Of a DNA stretch of 64,000 nt, positions 1-8,217 are shown one piece after another; position 1 is the first letter of the stretch; every line of letters begins with the position of its first letter. Under the pieces are notes generated by a model. The model did not search any database and was not told the DNA's origin. It saw nothing but the letters and a program-made list of their open reading frames with translations. The DNA comes from Streptomyces tagetis (GTDB taxonomy: Bacteria; Actinomycetota; Actinomycetes; Streptomycetales; Streptomycetaceae). The stretch spans positions 682,001 to 746,000 of the forward strand of contig NZ_JAGPNL010000002.1 in NCBI RefSeq assembly GCF_018069565.1, written 5' to 3'. The position numbers and the translations under genes are program-made.

Positions 1-335
1 TCGACCGCCGCGCGCCAGGCCGGCGGCGGCGCGAACTGGGTGCTGACCCCCGGCATGGTGAGGGAGGCGGCGCCGGGCACCACCAGCAGCCCCACCGGCA
101 GGTCGGACAGGACGGTGGCGTCGAGGACGCCCTCGCCCACGGGGAGCCTGGCGAGGGCGAGCAACTGCCGGACGGCGGCGGCCGTGCCCTGCGGACCCTC
201 GGGCCCGTCGCCGAGGGAGCAGGCGAGGAGGAAGGGGACGTCGCCGGCCGGGGTCTCCCGGCTCCAGGACATGAGGACGACGGTGCCCAGGTCGGCGGTG
301 CGCAGGGGGCGGGAATCGGTTGAGATCGAGGTCAC
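1..335 (-). CDS. Partial conserved hypothetical protein (possibly DUF5949)
   Basis: The N-terminal 111 codons of a minus-strand gene whose 3' part lies outside the window. It opens at a GTG (335-333) and reads VTSISTDSRPLRTADLGTVV, then a pattern with LACSLGDGPEG and LTMPGVSTQ. Third codon positions are almost all G or C, as expected for a real gene. The pattern (ADLGT, LGDGPEGP, LPVGLLV) recalls small soluble Streptomyces proteins of the DUF5949 type, but this is recognition from memory. It is transcribed divergently from the downstream transglycosylase-like gene. No function can be given. Confidence 0.55.
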   Translation of the reverse strand, partial: MTSISTDSRPLRTADLGTVVLMSWSRETPAGDVPFLLACSLGDGPEGPQGTAAAVRQLLALARLPVGEGVLDATVLSDLPVGLLVVPGAASLTMPGVSTQFAPPPAWRAAV

Positions 336-1006
<671 letters not shown>

Positions 1007-1212
1007 CGCACGGCGTGCCGACCCGAGCCGCCGAACGGCTCTTCCCGCCCCGACTCCTCCCCGCGTGTGCGGTGGCATCCCCGGGCCCTCCGCCGCGCGT
1101 CGCCCGGCCCCTCCCAGGTCATCCCACTCACCGCCCCTGAGTACGCGCACTCATTCGGTCCGTCGCCGGTGTGTCTATCGTCGGCCGTGTCGGTGGGGCG
1201 GGAGGGGGAGAC

Positions 1213-2241
1213 ATGCGGCGCTGGCTCGGGGGATGGGGTGTCCTGCTGGTGGGGGCGTTGGTGGCCGGGTGCGGGGTCTTCGGGACCGGGGACGACGAGC
1301 GGCGGGCGCGGGAGGTGGCCGAGGAGGTCCTCCCCGGGAAGCTGACGGTCATCGGGGCGCGGACCCTCGTCCCCGAGACCACCGGATCGGAGATCACCTT
1401 CTCGCTCGCCGACGACCCCGACGCGGCCGTCGTCCTCCGCGTCGACGCGGACAAGGACCGCTGCGACGGCGGCGGGACCTGCGCGGAGGCGTTGCGCAAG
1501 GCGGTCGAGCGGGGCCGGTCCCAGGGGGAGCACCTGCGGCTGATGCGGGAGGCGTTCGAGGAGTGCGGGCACCCCGTGCTCGCCGTGGACCAGGGGCTCT
1601 CCACGCCCTGGGTGGAGGCCGAACCGACCAACGGGAACCTGGACGAGGTGCTCGCGGAGATCGGCGCCTGCGTCGAACGCTGGACCACCGCCCGCGCCGC
1701 CCGGCCGGACGCCGAGAGCCCGCGGTGGGTGTCCGTCGCCTTCGCCGCCCCCGGCACGGCCGCCCGGCTGCCCTCCGCCGAGGAGGACCGGCCGACCCTG
1801 CTGCGGCTCACCCACCGGCCCCGGCTCGCCGCCCTCGCCGGCGTGCCGTACCACGTGGCCGCCTACCCGGTCGCGCCCGGCGCCGGTGGCGGGGCGGAGG
1901 CCGGGACGCCCACGCTGCGGCTGGTCGCGCCCTTCGAGCAGCGGGAGGCGTTCTCCCGGCAGATCGACGCGTCGGTCCTGCCCGAGCTGCGGCGCACCCA
2001 CCCGGACGCGGTGACGACCGGCGGGGCCGGGATGGGCGTCTGGCGCCTCGAACCGGGGCGGATCGACCGGATGCGGGGCCACGTCCTCTTCTGCGCGCGT
2101 CCGCCCGCCGACGGAAAGCGCTGCCTCGGCGATCTCGCCGCCGTCGTCACCTCGGACACCGAGGGCCGTCACGCCTCCGTCCTGGACGTGCTCACGGACA
2201 TCCGCGACGAGCGCGGTGTGCTCCGCCTCCCCCCGCCGTGA
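1213..2241 (+). CDS. Lipoprotein of unknown function
   Basis: 342 residues from ATG 1213, chosen because GGAGGGGGA lies 4 bases upstream and the product then begins with a lipoprotein signal (MRRWLGGWGVLLVGALVAGC; lipidated Cys20). An in-frame upstream ATG at 1171 would add 14 residues but has no ribosome site. The mature part is soluble, without transmembrane segments, and contains several Cys residues (around CDGGGTC, FEECG, IGACVE, LFCARP) that could form disulfides. No enzyme motif is recognised. It stands alone between the Rpf-like gene and the conservon. Confidence 0.75.
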   Translation: MRRWLGGWGVLLVGALVAGCGVFGTGDDERRAREVAEEVLPGKLTVIGARTLVPETTGSEITFSLADDPDAAVVLRVDADKDRCDGGGTCAEALRKAVERGRSQGEHLRLMREAFEECGHPVLAVDQGLSTPWVEAEPTNGNLDEVLAEIGACVERWTTARAARPDAESPRWVSVAFAAPGTAARLPSAEEDRPTLLRLTHRPRLAALAGVPYHVAAYPVAPGAGGGAEAGTPTLRLVAPFEQREAFSRQIDASVLPELRRTHPDAVTTGGAGMGVWRLEPGRIDRMRGHVLFCARPPADGKRCLGDLAAVVTSDTEGRHASVLDVLTDIRDERGVLRLPPP

Positions 2242-2243
2242 GC

Positions 2244-2311
2244 CCGCCCCCTCCCCGCAGCCGCCCCCTTCCCGCAGCCGCCCCCTCCCCGCAGCCGTCC
2301 CGTCCCCGCAG
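2244..2311 (+). repeat. 17-bp tandem repeat, 4 copies
   Basis: Four adjoining copies of CCGCCCCCTCCCCGCAG begin at 2244, 2261, 2278 and 2295, with a partial fifth. Copies 1 and 3 are identical; the others differ by one to a few bases. The array starts three bases after the lipoprotein stop codon. Confidence 0.85.
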
Positions 2312-2887
2312 CCGCCCCCGCACCCGGCCGTCCCGGCGCCCCGTGCGGCGGGTGACGAGCCCCCCGCGCGTGGCTCGATCCGTGCGGTGCCGTGGCGTTC
2401 GCCACGTGCGCCGGCGGTGCGGGGACGGGGTGCGCGGACGGCCCTCGGCGGGGCCCGGAGACGACGCGCGGGCGCCGGGAGGAAGCGGACGGCCCGGCGC
2501 CGGGCGACCCGACACGGCTTCCGGGACAGTCCCGTCGGACGGGCCGTCACCTGCGACTTCGCGGGAGGGGCGGGCGGTTCACGGTGGGCCGTGGGGGAGT
2601 GGCATCGCCCTCACCACGAAGCGGAACCAGAGAGTCCGTCAGCATCACCGCACCGGGTGAGCAAAGTTGAACGGTAATCGTTCCCAACCGCTCCCAGCTT
2701 TACGCTTCTTGACGTAAATTTACCTGATCATGTGGTGATACGATCACCGCGTTTGCGGAGCGGACGGATGGGTGAAAAACGGCATCCCCGACTTCAGGGA
2801 CGGCCCGGACAGCACCCCGGAACGGGCGTCCGCCGGGCCGCCCGCACGGAGCGGGAACTCGGCCGTCAGTCGCCTGAAGAGAGTCTT
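2312..2887. promoter_or_regulatory. Conservon upstream region with A+T-rich palindromes
   Basis: No gene is supported here. Most is very G+C rich, but 2690-2750 is markedly A+T rich and is the probable promoter/operator of the conservon. It holds a TTGACG (2709-2714), the palindrome GTAAATTTAC (2714-2723) and an inverted repeat GGTGAT-ACG-ATCACC (2734-2748). The repeat could bind a dimeric regulator; the exact promoter cannot be fixed by eye. Confidence 0.45.
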
Positions 2888-4060
2888 ATGACGGAATACA
2901 CAGCGAATCCATTGCTCTGGGTCCTCCTCGTCGCCTTCGTCGCCACCGCCGTGCTGGTCCACCGGCAGCGCAAGACGGCACGGGCCCTCCGGCAGGAGAT
3001 CCAGAGCCTCACCAGCCACTACACAGAACTGGAGAACGATTACGGGAAGTCCGTGCGCGCGGCCCAGGAGCAGGCCGAGGACGAGACCAAGACCGTCCTG
3101 AAGTCCGCCATGCGCACCCTCCAGGGGCTCGCCGCCGAACAGCAGCTCGTGCTCTCCCGGCTGCAGTCCAAGTACGGGGACTCGGCCCTCCTCCAGGACC
3201 TCCTGGAGATCGACCACACCAACTCGCAGTTCGGACGGCGGGCCCAGTCCATCGCGGTGCTCTGCGACGGCTGGCTCGGCGGACGGCGCGACACCGCCTC
3301 GGTCTACGACGTGGTGCGCAGCGCCCAGGGCCGCATCCGGCACTTCCGCCGGGTGGAGATCCTCTCGCAGGTCGACTTCGGCATCACCAGCCGCGCGGTC
3401 GAACCCGTCGCCCTGGCCCTCGCGGAACTCTTCGACAACGCCACGAGCTACTCCAGCCCGGACACCGTCGTCGAGATCAACATCCGTACCGTGCCCAAGG
3501 GCATCTGCGTGGTCGTCGACGACGCCGGTGTCGGCATGAGCGACGAGGAGCGCGCCCGCGCCGACAAGCTGCTCGCCAGTGAGCGGGCCTCCGGCGTGGC
3601 CGGGCTCGGCAACCCGCCCCAGTTCGGCTTCGCCGTCATCGGGCTGCTGTGCGAGCGCTTCGGCTTCGAGGTGTCGGTGGACTCCTCCTCCCCGTACGGA
3701 GGCGTACGCGCGGTGGTCCTGCTGCCGCACGACCTGCTCACCGCCATGCCGGAGAAGCAGGCACCCGCCCCGGCCCCCCTGGCCGCGGCCCGCACCGCAC
3801 CCGAGGGCGGCCCCGAGGCCGCGCTCGTCCCCGCCCGGACCGACGACGGCCTGCCCCGGCGGCGCCGCAAGCGGCCGATGGCGATCGTGCCCGGCAGCGC
3901 GCCGGCGCCGCGCTCGGCCGCCCGCAGCGACTCGGAACAGGCACAGGTCATGGGGGCCTTCCAGCGGGGCACGCAGTCCGGCCGGACCGGCCGGCCCGAG
4001 GAGGCGGAGCGGACGAGCAGTAACCCTGGTGCAAGCAGCGAAGGACATGGAGTCTCGTGA
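2888..4060 (+). CDS. cvnA: Conservon sensor-like ATPase CvnA
   Basis: 390 residues from ATG 2888 (GAAGAGAG just upstream); a longer in-frame start at 2732 lacks a ribosome site. Residues about 7-27 form one membrane anchor, followed by a coiled-coil-prone stretch (about 30-80) and a GHKL ATPase fold: N box ELFDNATSYSSP, G1 box DDAGVGMSDEE, G2-like GFAVIGLLCERFGF. There is no extracellular sensor domain and no canonical His-containing H box, as in CvnA proteins. The C-terminal 110 residues are Pro/Ala/Arg-rich and probably disordered. It heads cvnA-B-C-D-P450; in S. coelicolor such proteins form membrane complexes likened to eukaryotic G-protein-coupled systems and affect development and antibiotic production. 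Confidence 0.9.
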   Translation: MTEYTANPLLWVLLVAFVATAVLVHRQRKTARALRQEIQSLTSHYTELENDYGKSVRAAQEQAEDETKTVLKSAMRTLQGLAAEQQLVLSRLQSKYGDSALLQDLLEIDHTNSQFGRRAQSIAVLCDGWLGGRRDTASVYDVVRSAQGRIRHFRRVEILSQVDFGITSRAVEPVALALAELFDNATSYSSPDTVVEINIRTVPKGICVVVDDAGVGMSDEERARADKLLASERASGVAGLGNPPQFGFAVIGLLCERFGFEVSVDSSSPYGGVRAVVLLPHDLLTAMPEKQAPAPAPLAAARTAPEGGPEAALVPARTDDGLPRRRRKRPMAIVPGSAPAPRSAARSDSEQAQVMGAFQRGTQSGRTGRPEEAERTSSNPGASSEGHGVS

Positions 4061-4458
4061 ACGACGATCTGTCATGGATGCTCGACAGTGCCCTGGAGAT
4101 TCCCGGGGCTCTGCACGCGGTCCTGATATCCGCCGACGGTCTGCTGATGGCCCGGACGAAGGACTTCGACAAGGACGACGCCGACCGGGTCGCCGCCGCC
4201 ATGAGCGGGGTGCAGTCGCTCAGCCGCACGCTGGGCTTCTTCTGTGAGGACCCCCACCACGCCTGGCGGCAGACCCTGGTCGAGTTCGACGGCGGCTGGG
4301 TCTTCCTGATCTCCGCCGGCGAGGGCGCCTACCTCGGCGTCTCCGCCTCCCCGGACGTGGACATGGCGGACATCACCTTCCGGATGCAGCAGCTCGTCGG
4401 CCAGCTCGGCAAGCGGCTGACCACACCGCCGCGCGAGAATCTCGGCGCCCGCTCATGA
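4057..4458 (+). CDS. cvnB: Conservon roadblock/LC7 protein CvnB
   Basis: 133 residues, the usual CvnB length, starting at a GTG that overlaps the cvnA stop (GTGA), which implies translational coupling. It shows the roadblock/LC7 pattern: an N-terminal helix (LDSALEIPGALHAVLISADG), then alternating strands and helices ending in VFLISAGEGAYLGV and the MQQLVGQL helix. In characterised conservons CvnB binds CvnA and CvnD and is likened to MglB, a GTPase-activating partner of a small GTPase. It is cytoplasmic and depends on its neighbours for function. Confidence 0.93.
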   Translation: MNDDLSWMLDSALEIPGALHAVLISADGLLMARTKDFDKDDADRVAAAMSGVQSLSRTLGFFCEDPHHAWRQTLVEFDGGWVFLISAGEGAYLGVSASPDVDMADITFRMQQLVGQLGKRLTTPPRENLGARS

Positions 4459-4832
4459 CGGGCCACGACGGCTGGCTGCCGGAATCCGCTGAATTAGTAC
4501 GTCCGTACGTCATCACCAGGGGCCGCGGGCTGCCCGACGACGAGCAGCTCTCGCTCATTACCCTGGTCACGGCGTCCGCCGACCACGCGCAGCGGCCGAC
4601 CCGGTTGTCCCCCGAAGAGCAGAACATGCTGGAACTCTGCTCCGCCGGCTACCTCTCGGTGGCCGAGATCGCCGGGCACGCCCGGCTGCCCCTCGGCGTG
4701 GTGCGCATCCTGCTGGCCTCCCTCAAGGAGGGCGGCTACCTGGTCACCCGCCCGCCGGTGGCCCGCGCGCGCCTCGCCGACAAGGAGATCCTGGAGGAGG
4801 TGCTCAATGGTCTCCGCGCCAAATTTGGATGA
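4455..4832 (+). CDS. cvnC: Conservon DUF742 protein CvnC
   Basis: 125 residues with the DUF742 signature: an N-terminal RPYVITRGR block, then a winged-helix-like C-terminal part (ELCSAGYLSVAEIAGHARLPLGVVRILLASLKEGGYLV). It overlaps cvnB by ATGA and runs 26 bases into cvnD, so the four genes are coupled. The helix-turn-helix appearance suggests DNA or protein binding, but CvnC is usually considered a component of the membrane complex. Its biochemical role is not established. Confidence 0.92.
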   Translation: MTGHDGWLPESAELVRPYVITRGRGLPDDEQLSLITLVTASADHAQRPTRLSPEEQNMLELCSAGYLSVAEIAGHARLPLGVVRILLASLKEGGYLVTRPPVARARLADKEILEEVLNGLRAKFG

Positions 4833-5400
4833 GCATGACTACGTTCGCGGCGGGGAGACCCAGACCGCGGTCAAGATCCTCGTCGTCGGCCACTTCGCGG
4901 TGGGCAAGACCACGCTCATCGGCTCCATCTCGGAGATCGAGCCGCTGTCCACCGAGGAGACGATGACGCAGGCCGCCGAGGAGGTCGACGACCTCAAGGG
5001 GGTCCAGGGCAAGACCACCACCACGGTCGCCATGGACTTCGGCCGGCTGACCATCAGCGACCGCGTCGTGCTCTACCTCTTCGGCACCCCCGGACAGCAG
5101 CGCTTCGTGCAGATGTGGGAGGACATGGCCCGCGGCGCGCTCGGCGCCCTGATCCTGGTCGACCCGGAACGGCTGGCCGACTCCTTCCCCGTGATCGACC
5201 TGATCGAACACTACGGGCTCGACTACGCCATCGCCGTCAACCACTTCGACGGCGCTCCGCTGCGCGACGAGGCGGCGCTGCGCGAGGCGCTGGACCTGCT
5301 CGACGACACCCCGGTCGTCACCTGCGACGCGCGGGACGAGAAGTCGTCCGCCGCCGCGCTGACCACGCTCGTCCGCCACCTTCTGGACCACACCCGCTAG
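4807..5400 (+). CDS. cvnD: Conservon small GTPase CvnD
   Basis: 197 residues with Ras/MglA-like GTPase motifs: P-loop GHFAVGKTT (residues 28-36), switch II FGTPGQQRF, and NHFD in place of NKxD for guanine recognition. The start is supported by GAGGAGGTG 5-13 bases upstream, inside cvnC. Conservon GTPases bind and hydrolyse GTP and are thought to cycle on the CvnA/CvnB membrane complex. An AGGAG spanning its stop codon serves the next gene, the P450. Confidence 0.94.
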   Translation: MVSAPNLDEHDYVRGGETQTAVKILVVGHFAVGKTTLIGSISEIEPLSTEETMTQAAEEVDDLKGVQGKTTTTVAMDFGRLTISDRVVLYLFGTPGQQRFVQMWEDMARGALGALILVDPERLADSFPVIDLIEHYGLDYAIAVNHFDGAPLRDEAALREALDLLDDTPVVTCDARDEKSSAAALTTLVRHLLDHTR

Positions 5401-5416
5401 GAGCTCAGCCCCCGAC

Positions 5417-6781
5417 ATGGACGCTCACGACACCACCCCGGCGCCCCCGCCCGGGTGCCCGGCACACGGCCTGTCCGGCCGCGTGCCGCTGTACGGGCCG
5501 GAGTTCGCCGCCGACCCGCAGGCGTACTACGCCTACCTGCGCCACTACGGACCCACCGCCCCCGTCGAACTCGCCCCCGGCGTCGAGGCGACCCTCGTCA
5601 CCGACTACGCGGCGGCGCTCCAACTGCTCCAGGACTCCGGCTCCTTCCGCAAGGACGCCCGGCGCTGGCGGGCCTTCAACGAGGGCAAGGTGGGACCGGA
5701 CAGCCCGGTCGCGCCGCTCCTCGCCTACCGGCCCAACTGCATGTTCGCCGACGGCGCCGACCACCTGCGGCTGCGCCAGGCGGTCACCGACAGCATGGCC
5801 CGGGTCGACACCCGGCGGCTGAGCCGGAGCACCGAGCAGATCTCCGGCTACCTCATCTCCCAGTTCAGCGCCCGCGGTTCGGCCGACCTGCTCGGCGACT
5901 ACGCCAAGCAGCTCCCGCTGTTCGTCTTCAACGAACTCTTCGGCTGCCCCGCCGACATCGGCGACCGCGTCCTCTTCGGCATCTCCGGCATGTTCGACGG
6001 CATCAACGCCGACAAGGCCACCGAGGTGCTGTTCCAGGCGGTCGGCGAGCTGGTGGCGCTCAAGCGCTCCCGGCCCGGCGACGACGTCACCTCCTGGCTG
6101 ATGCGGCACGAAGCCGGCCTGAGCGACGAGGAGATGGTGCACCAGCTCGCCCTGCTGCTGGGCGCCGGAGCCGAACCGCTGCGCAACCTCATCGGCAACA
6201 CCCTGCACCGCCTGCTCACGCACGACCGCTACGCGCGCGAGGGCGGCCTGATCGACGAGGCGCTCGACGACACGCTGTGGGAGAACCCGCCCATGGCCAA
6301 CTACGCCCCGCACTACCCGGCCGCCGACACCGACCTCGCCGGACAGCCGCTCCAGGAGGGCGAGCTGGTCCTGGTCAGCTTCGCCGCCGCCAACACCGGC
6401 CCCGCCCTGGAGGCTTCACGGCAGGCCGGCAGCAACCGGGCGCACCTGGCCTGGAGCGCGGGCCCGCACGCCTGCCCGTCCAAGGAGCCCGCCCGGCACA
6501 TCACCGTCACCGCCATCGAGAACCTGCTCAACGAACTCCCCGACGTGCGGCTCGCCGTGCCCGAGGACAGCCTGACCTGGCGTCCGGGCCCCTTCAACCG
6601 GGCCCTGGCCACGCTGCCCGCCACCTTCACCCCGGTGCGGCCCCAGCGGCACTCCGGACCGCCCGCCGCCCAGGGCCCCACGGGGCCCGCCGGGCCCGTC
6701 GGCGGTCCGCAGGCCGCCGCCCCGCGGCCCGGCGAACGGAGCGGACTGTGGAGCCAGTTCCTCAACTGGCTCACACGGTGA
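5417..6781 (+). CDS. CYP157-like cytochrome P450 of the conservon
   Basis: 454 residues, starting 16 bases after cvnD with AGGAG over the cvnD stop. The heme-ligand region reads GPHACPSKEPAR with Cys353 as thiolate ligand. The K-helix ExxR motif, nearly universal in P450s, is absent: the equivalent stretch is DDTLWENPP (about 284-292). This matches the CYP157 family, where ExxR is replaced by an EQSLW-type sequence. The I-helix GAGAEPLRN also lacks the usual acidic-Thr pair. Substrate and activity are unknown, and oxygen activation may be altered. The last 60 residues are a Pro/Gly-rich tail. Many conservons carry such a P450, often next to a second one (CYP154), which is missing here. Confidence 0.88.
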   Translation: MDAHDTTPAPPPGCPAHGLSGRVPLYGPEFAADPQAYYAYLRHYGPTAPVELAPGVEATLVTDYAAALQLLQDSGSFRKDARRWRAFNEGKVGPDSPVAPLLAYRPNCMFADGADHLRLRQAVTDSMARVDTRRLSRSTEQISGYLISQFSARGSADLLGDYAKQLPLFVFNELFGCPADIGDRVLFGISGMFDGINADKATEVLFQAVGELVALKRSRPGDDVTSWLMRHEAGLSDEEMVHQLALLLGAGAEPLRNLIGNTLHRLLTHDRYAREGGLIDEALDDTLWENPPMANYAPHYPAADTDLAGQPLQEGELVLVSFAAANTGPALEASRQAGSNRAHLAWSAGPHACPSKEPARHITVTAIENLLNELPDVRLAVPEDSLTWRPGPFNRALATLPATFTPVRPQRHSGPPAAQGPTGPAGPVGGPQAAAPRPGERSGLWSQFLNWLTR

Positions 6782-6884
6782 CATGCGCAACACCCTGCGT
6801 GCCCGTCGTTTTCGCATGAACGTTCAACGGCTGGGGTAGTGAGCAACGCGGCATTCAAGTTGCTTACGAGCAAAAGGAGGTGTC

Positions 6885-6992
6885 GTGGACCACATATCCA
6901 CGAACGCCGCTTTCCCCCCGGTGAGCTCCCCGGTACCCGCCCGCAAGGGCGGGTACCTTTTTGTGTGCCCCAGCCGAGGGGCGGACCGGTGA
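6885..6992 (+). CDS. 35-residue leader ORF upstream of the prenyltransferase
   Basis: GTG-initiated ORF with a near-perfect ribosome site (AAAGGAGGT at 6873-6881). The peptide starts VDHISTNAAFPPVSSPVPAR and continues KGGYLFVCPSRGADR. Its stop overlaps the prenyltransferase start (GTGA, 6989-6992), so translation of the two should be coupled. About 80% of third positions are G/C. An intrinsic terminator (6932-6962) lies inside the ORF, covering codons PVPARKGGYL. A ribosome translating it would disrupt the hairpin, which suggests a leader peptide that attenuates transcription. It could instead be a tiny functional protein. It has no Trp codon, so it is not a classical trp-type leader. Confidence 0.6.
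   Translation: MDHISTNAAFPPVSSPVPARKGGYLFVCPSRGADR
6932..6962 (+). terminator. Intrinsic terminator/attenuator inside the leader ORF
   Basis: An 11-bp perfect stem (GGTACCCGCCC at 6932-6942 with GGGCGGGTACC at 6947-6957), a GCAA tetraloop, and five T residues (6958-6962). It lies between the leader ribosome site and the prenyltransferase start at 6989. Placement inside a translated ORF suggests conditional termination rather than the end of the conservon operon, though it could serve both. Confidence 0.85.
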
Positions 6993-8113
6993 CCGCCGCG
7001 ACCTTCCGCGTCGATCTGCCCGCACCGACCCTCACCGACCACACCACCGGACAACTGCGAAGACTGGCCGCCCTCGCGGGCCTGTCGGAGACCGACACCG
7101 CGACCTACACCGACGTGCTGACCGAGGCCCTCGGCCCGGTGGGCGCGCGTTCGCTGGACCTGCCGCCCCCCGACCGCACCTTCCTGTCCGACGACCACAC
7201 CCCGGTGGAGTTCTCCCTCTCCCTCCAGCCGGGCACGGCACCCTCCCTGCGGGTCCTGCTGGAACCGGGCTGCGGCGCAGACGGCCTGGACCGCAACGGC
7301 CGCGTCGGCCTCGCCGCCATCAGGGCCATGGCCAGGCGCTGGAACTTCTCCACCGCCCCGCTCGACGCCGTCCGGGACCTCTTCCTGCCGCCCTCCCCGC
7401 AAGGCCCCCTGGCGCTGTGGTGCGCCCTGGAGCTGCGGCCGGGCGGCGTGCCCCGCGTCAAGGTCTACCTCAACCCCGCGGCGCTGCGGGTGAAACGTTC
7501 CTTCTGGACCGTGCGCGAGGCGATGGAACGGCTCGGCCACGGCCGGGCCTTCGCCTCCCTGGCCCGCGCCGACGGCTATCCCTTCGTCGCCCTGGATCTC
7601 GGGGACTGGGACGAACCCCGGCTCAAGGTCTACGCCCGGCACGACGACCTCACCGCGGGCCGGGCCGGGCGCCTGTCCCGCATGGACCCCGGACCCGACG
7701 CCGCGGCCGTCGAGGACTTCTTCCTCACCGCGGCGGGCGGCGGCCGGGAGGTCACCCGGCTCGGCAGGCGGCCCGGCCTGACCTGTCACGCCTTCACCGA
7801 GACCGGCGCCGCGCGGCCCAGCGGCTTCACCCTGCACATCCCCGTCCGGGACTACGCCCGGCACGACGGGGAGGTCCTGGAACGGGCGGAGCGCGTGCTG
7901 ACCCGGTACGGCATGGACACCGCGGTACTGCCCCGCGCCCTGTCCGCCGTCACCGGGCGGCGGCCGGAGGACGGGGTGGGGCTGATCGCCTACCTGGCCC
8001 TGGCCCACCAGCGGGGCCGCTCGCCCCGGGTGACGGCGTACCTCTCCTCGGAGGCGTACGCGGTCCGCCCGCCGGCCCTGGCCCGGCCCCGGCACGTGAC
8101 CGCCGTGCGGTAG
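6989..8113 (+). CDS. Indole/tryptophan prenyltransferase (DMATS-type ABBA fold)
   Basis: 374 residues from GTG 6989. Upstream in-frame starts would run through the leader region and lack ribosome sites. It has the length and pattern of bacterial aromatic prenyltransferases of the tryptophan dimethylallyltransferase class: alternating strands with Arg/Lys/Tyr residues that hold the diphosphate (for example SLRVLLEPG, VPRVKVYLNP, EPRLKVYARH, SPRVTAYLSS). The product probably transfers dimethylallyl from DMAPP to the indole ring of L-tryptophan. The facing flavin monooxygenase makes it the likely counterpart of SCO7467, a tryptophan C5-prenyltransferase; the position prenylated cannot be read from sequence. 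Expression probably depends on the leader/attenuator. Confidence 0.85.
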   Translation: MTAATFRVDLPAPTLTDHTTGQLRRLAALAGLSETDTATYTDVLTEALGPVGARSLDLPPPDRTFLSDDHTPVEFSLSLQPGTAPSLRVLLEPGCGADGLDRNGRVGLAAIRAMARRWNFSTAPLDAVRDLFLPPSPQGPLALWCALELRPGGVPRVKVYLNPAALRVKRSFWTVREAMERLGHGRAFASLARADGYPFVALDLGDWDEPRLKVYARHDDLTAGRAGRLSRMDPGPDAAAVEDFFLTAAGGGREVTRLGRRPGLTCHAFTETGAARPSGFTLHIPVRDYARHDGEVLERAERVLTRYGMDTAVLPRALSAVTGRRPEDGVGLIAYLALAHQRGRSPRVTAYLSSEAYAVRPPALARPRHVTAVR

Positions 8114-8130
8114 CCGGCCGCGCGGCGAGG

Positions 8131-8164
8131 CGGGGCTCCCGGCGGACGTCCGCCGGGAGCCCCG
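8131..8164. terminator. Bidirectional terminator between convergent genes
   Basis: A 34-base perfect palindrome (CGGGGCTCCCGGCGGAC followed by its complement) sits between the ends of the prenyltransferase (+) and the monooxygenase (-). No T tract, as is common in Streptomyces. Confidence 0.85.
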
Positions 8165-8217
8165 CACCCGTCGAGGAAGGTGAGGAGCCGGGGCCGTCGC
8201 CCACGGCCCCGCAGGGC

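Noticed and set aside
6816..6839. Seven-codon ORF (ATG 6816) before the leader ORF
   Set aside because: No ribosome site and no regulatory codons; chance ORF.
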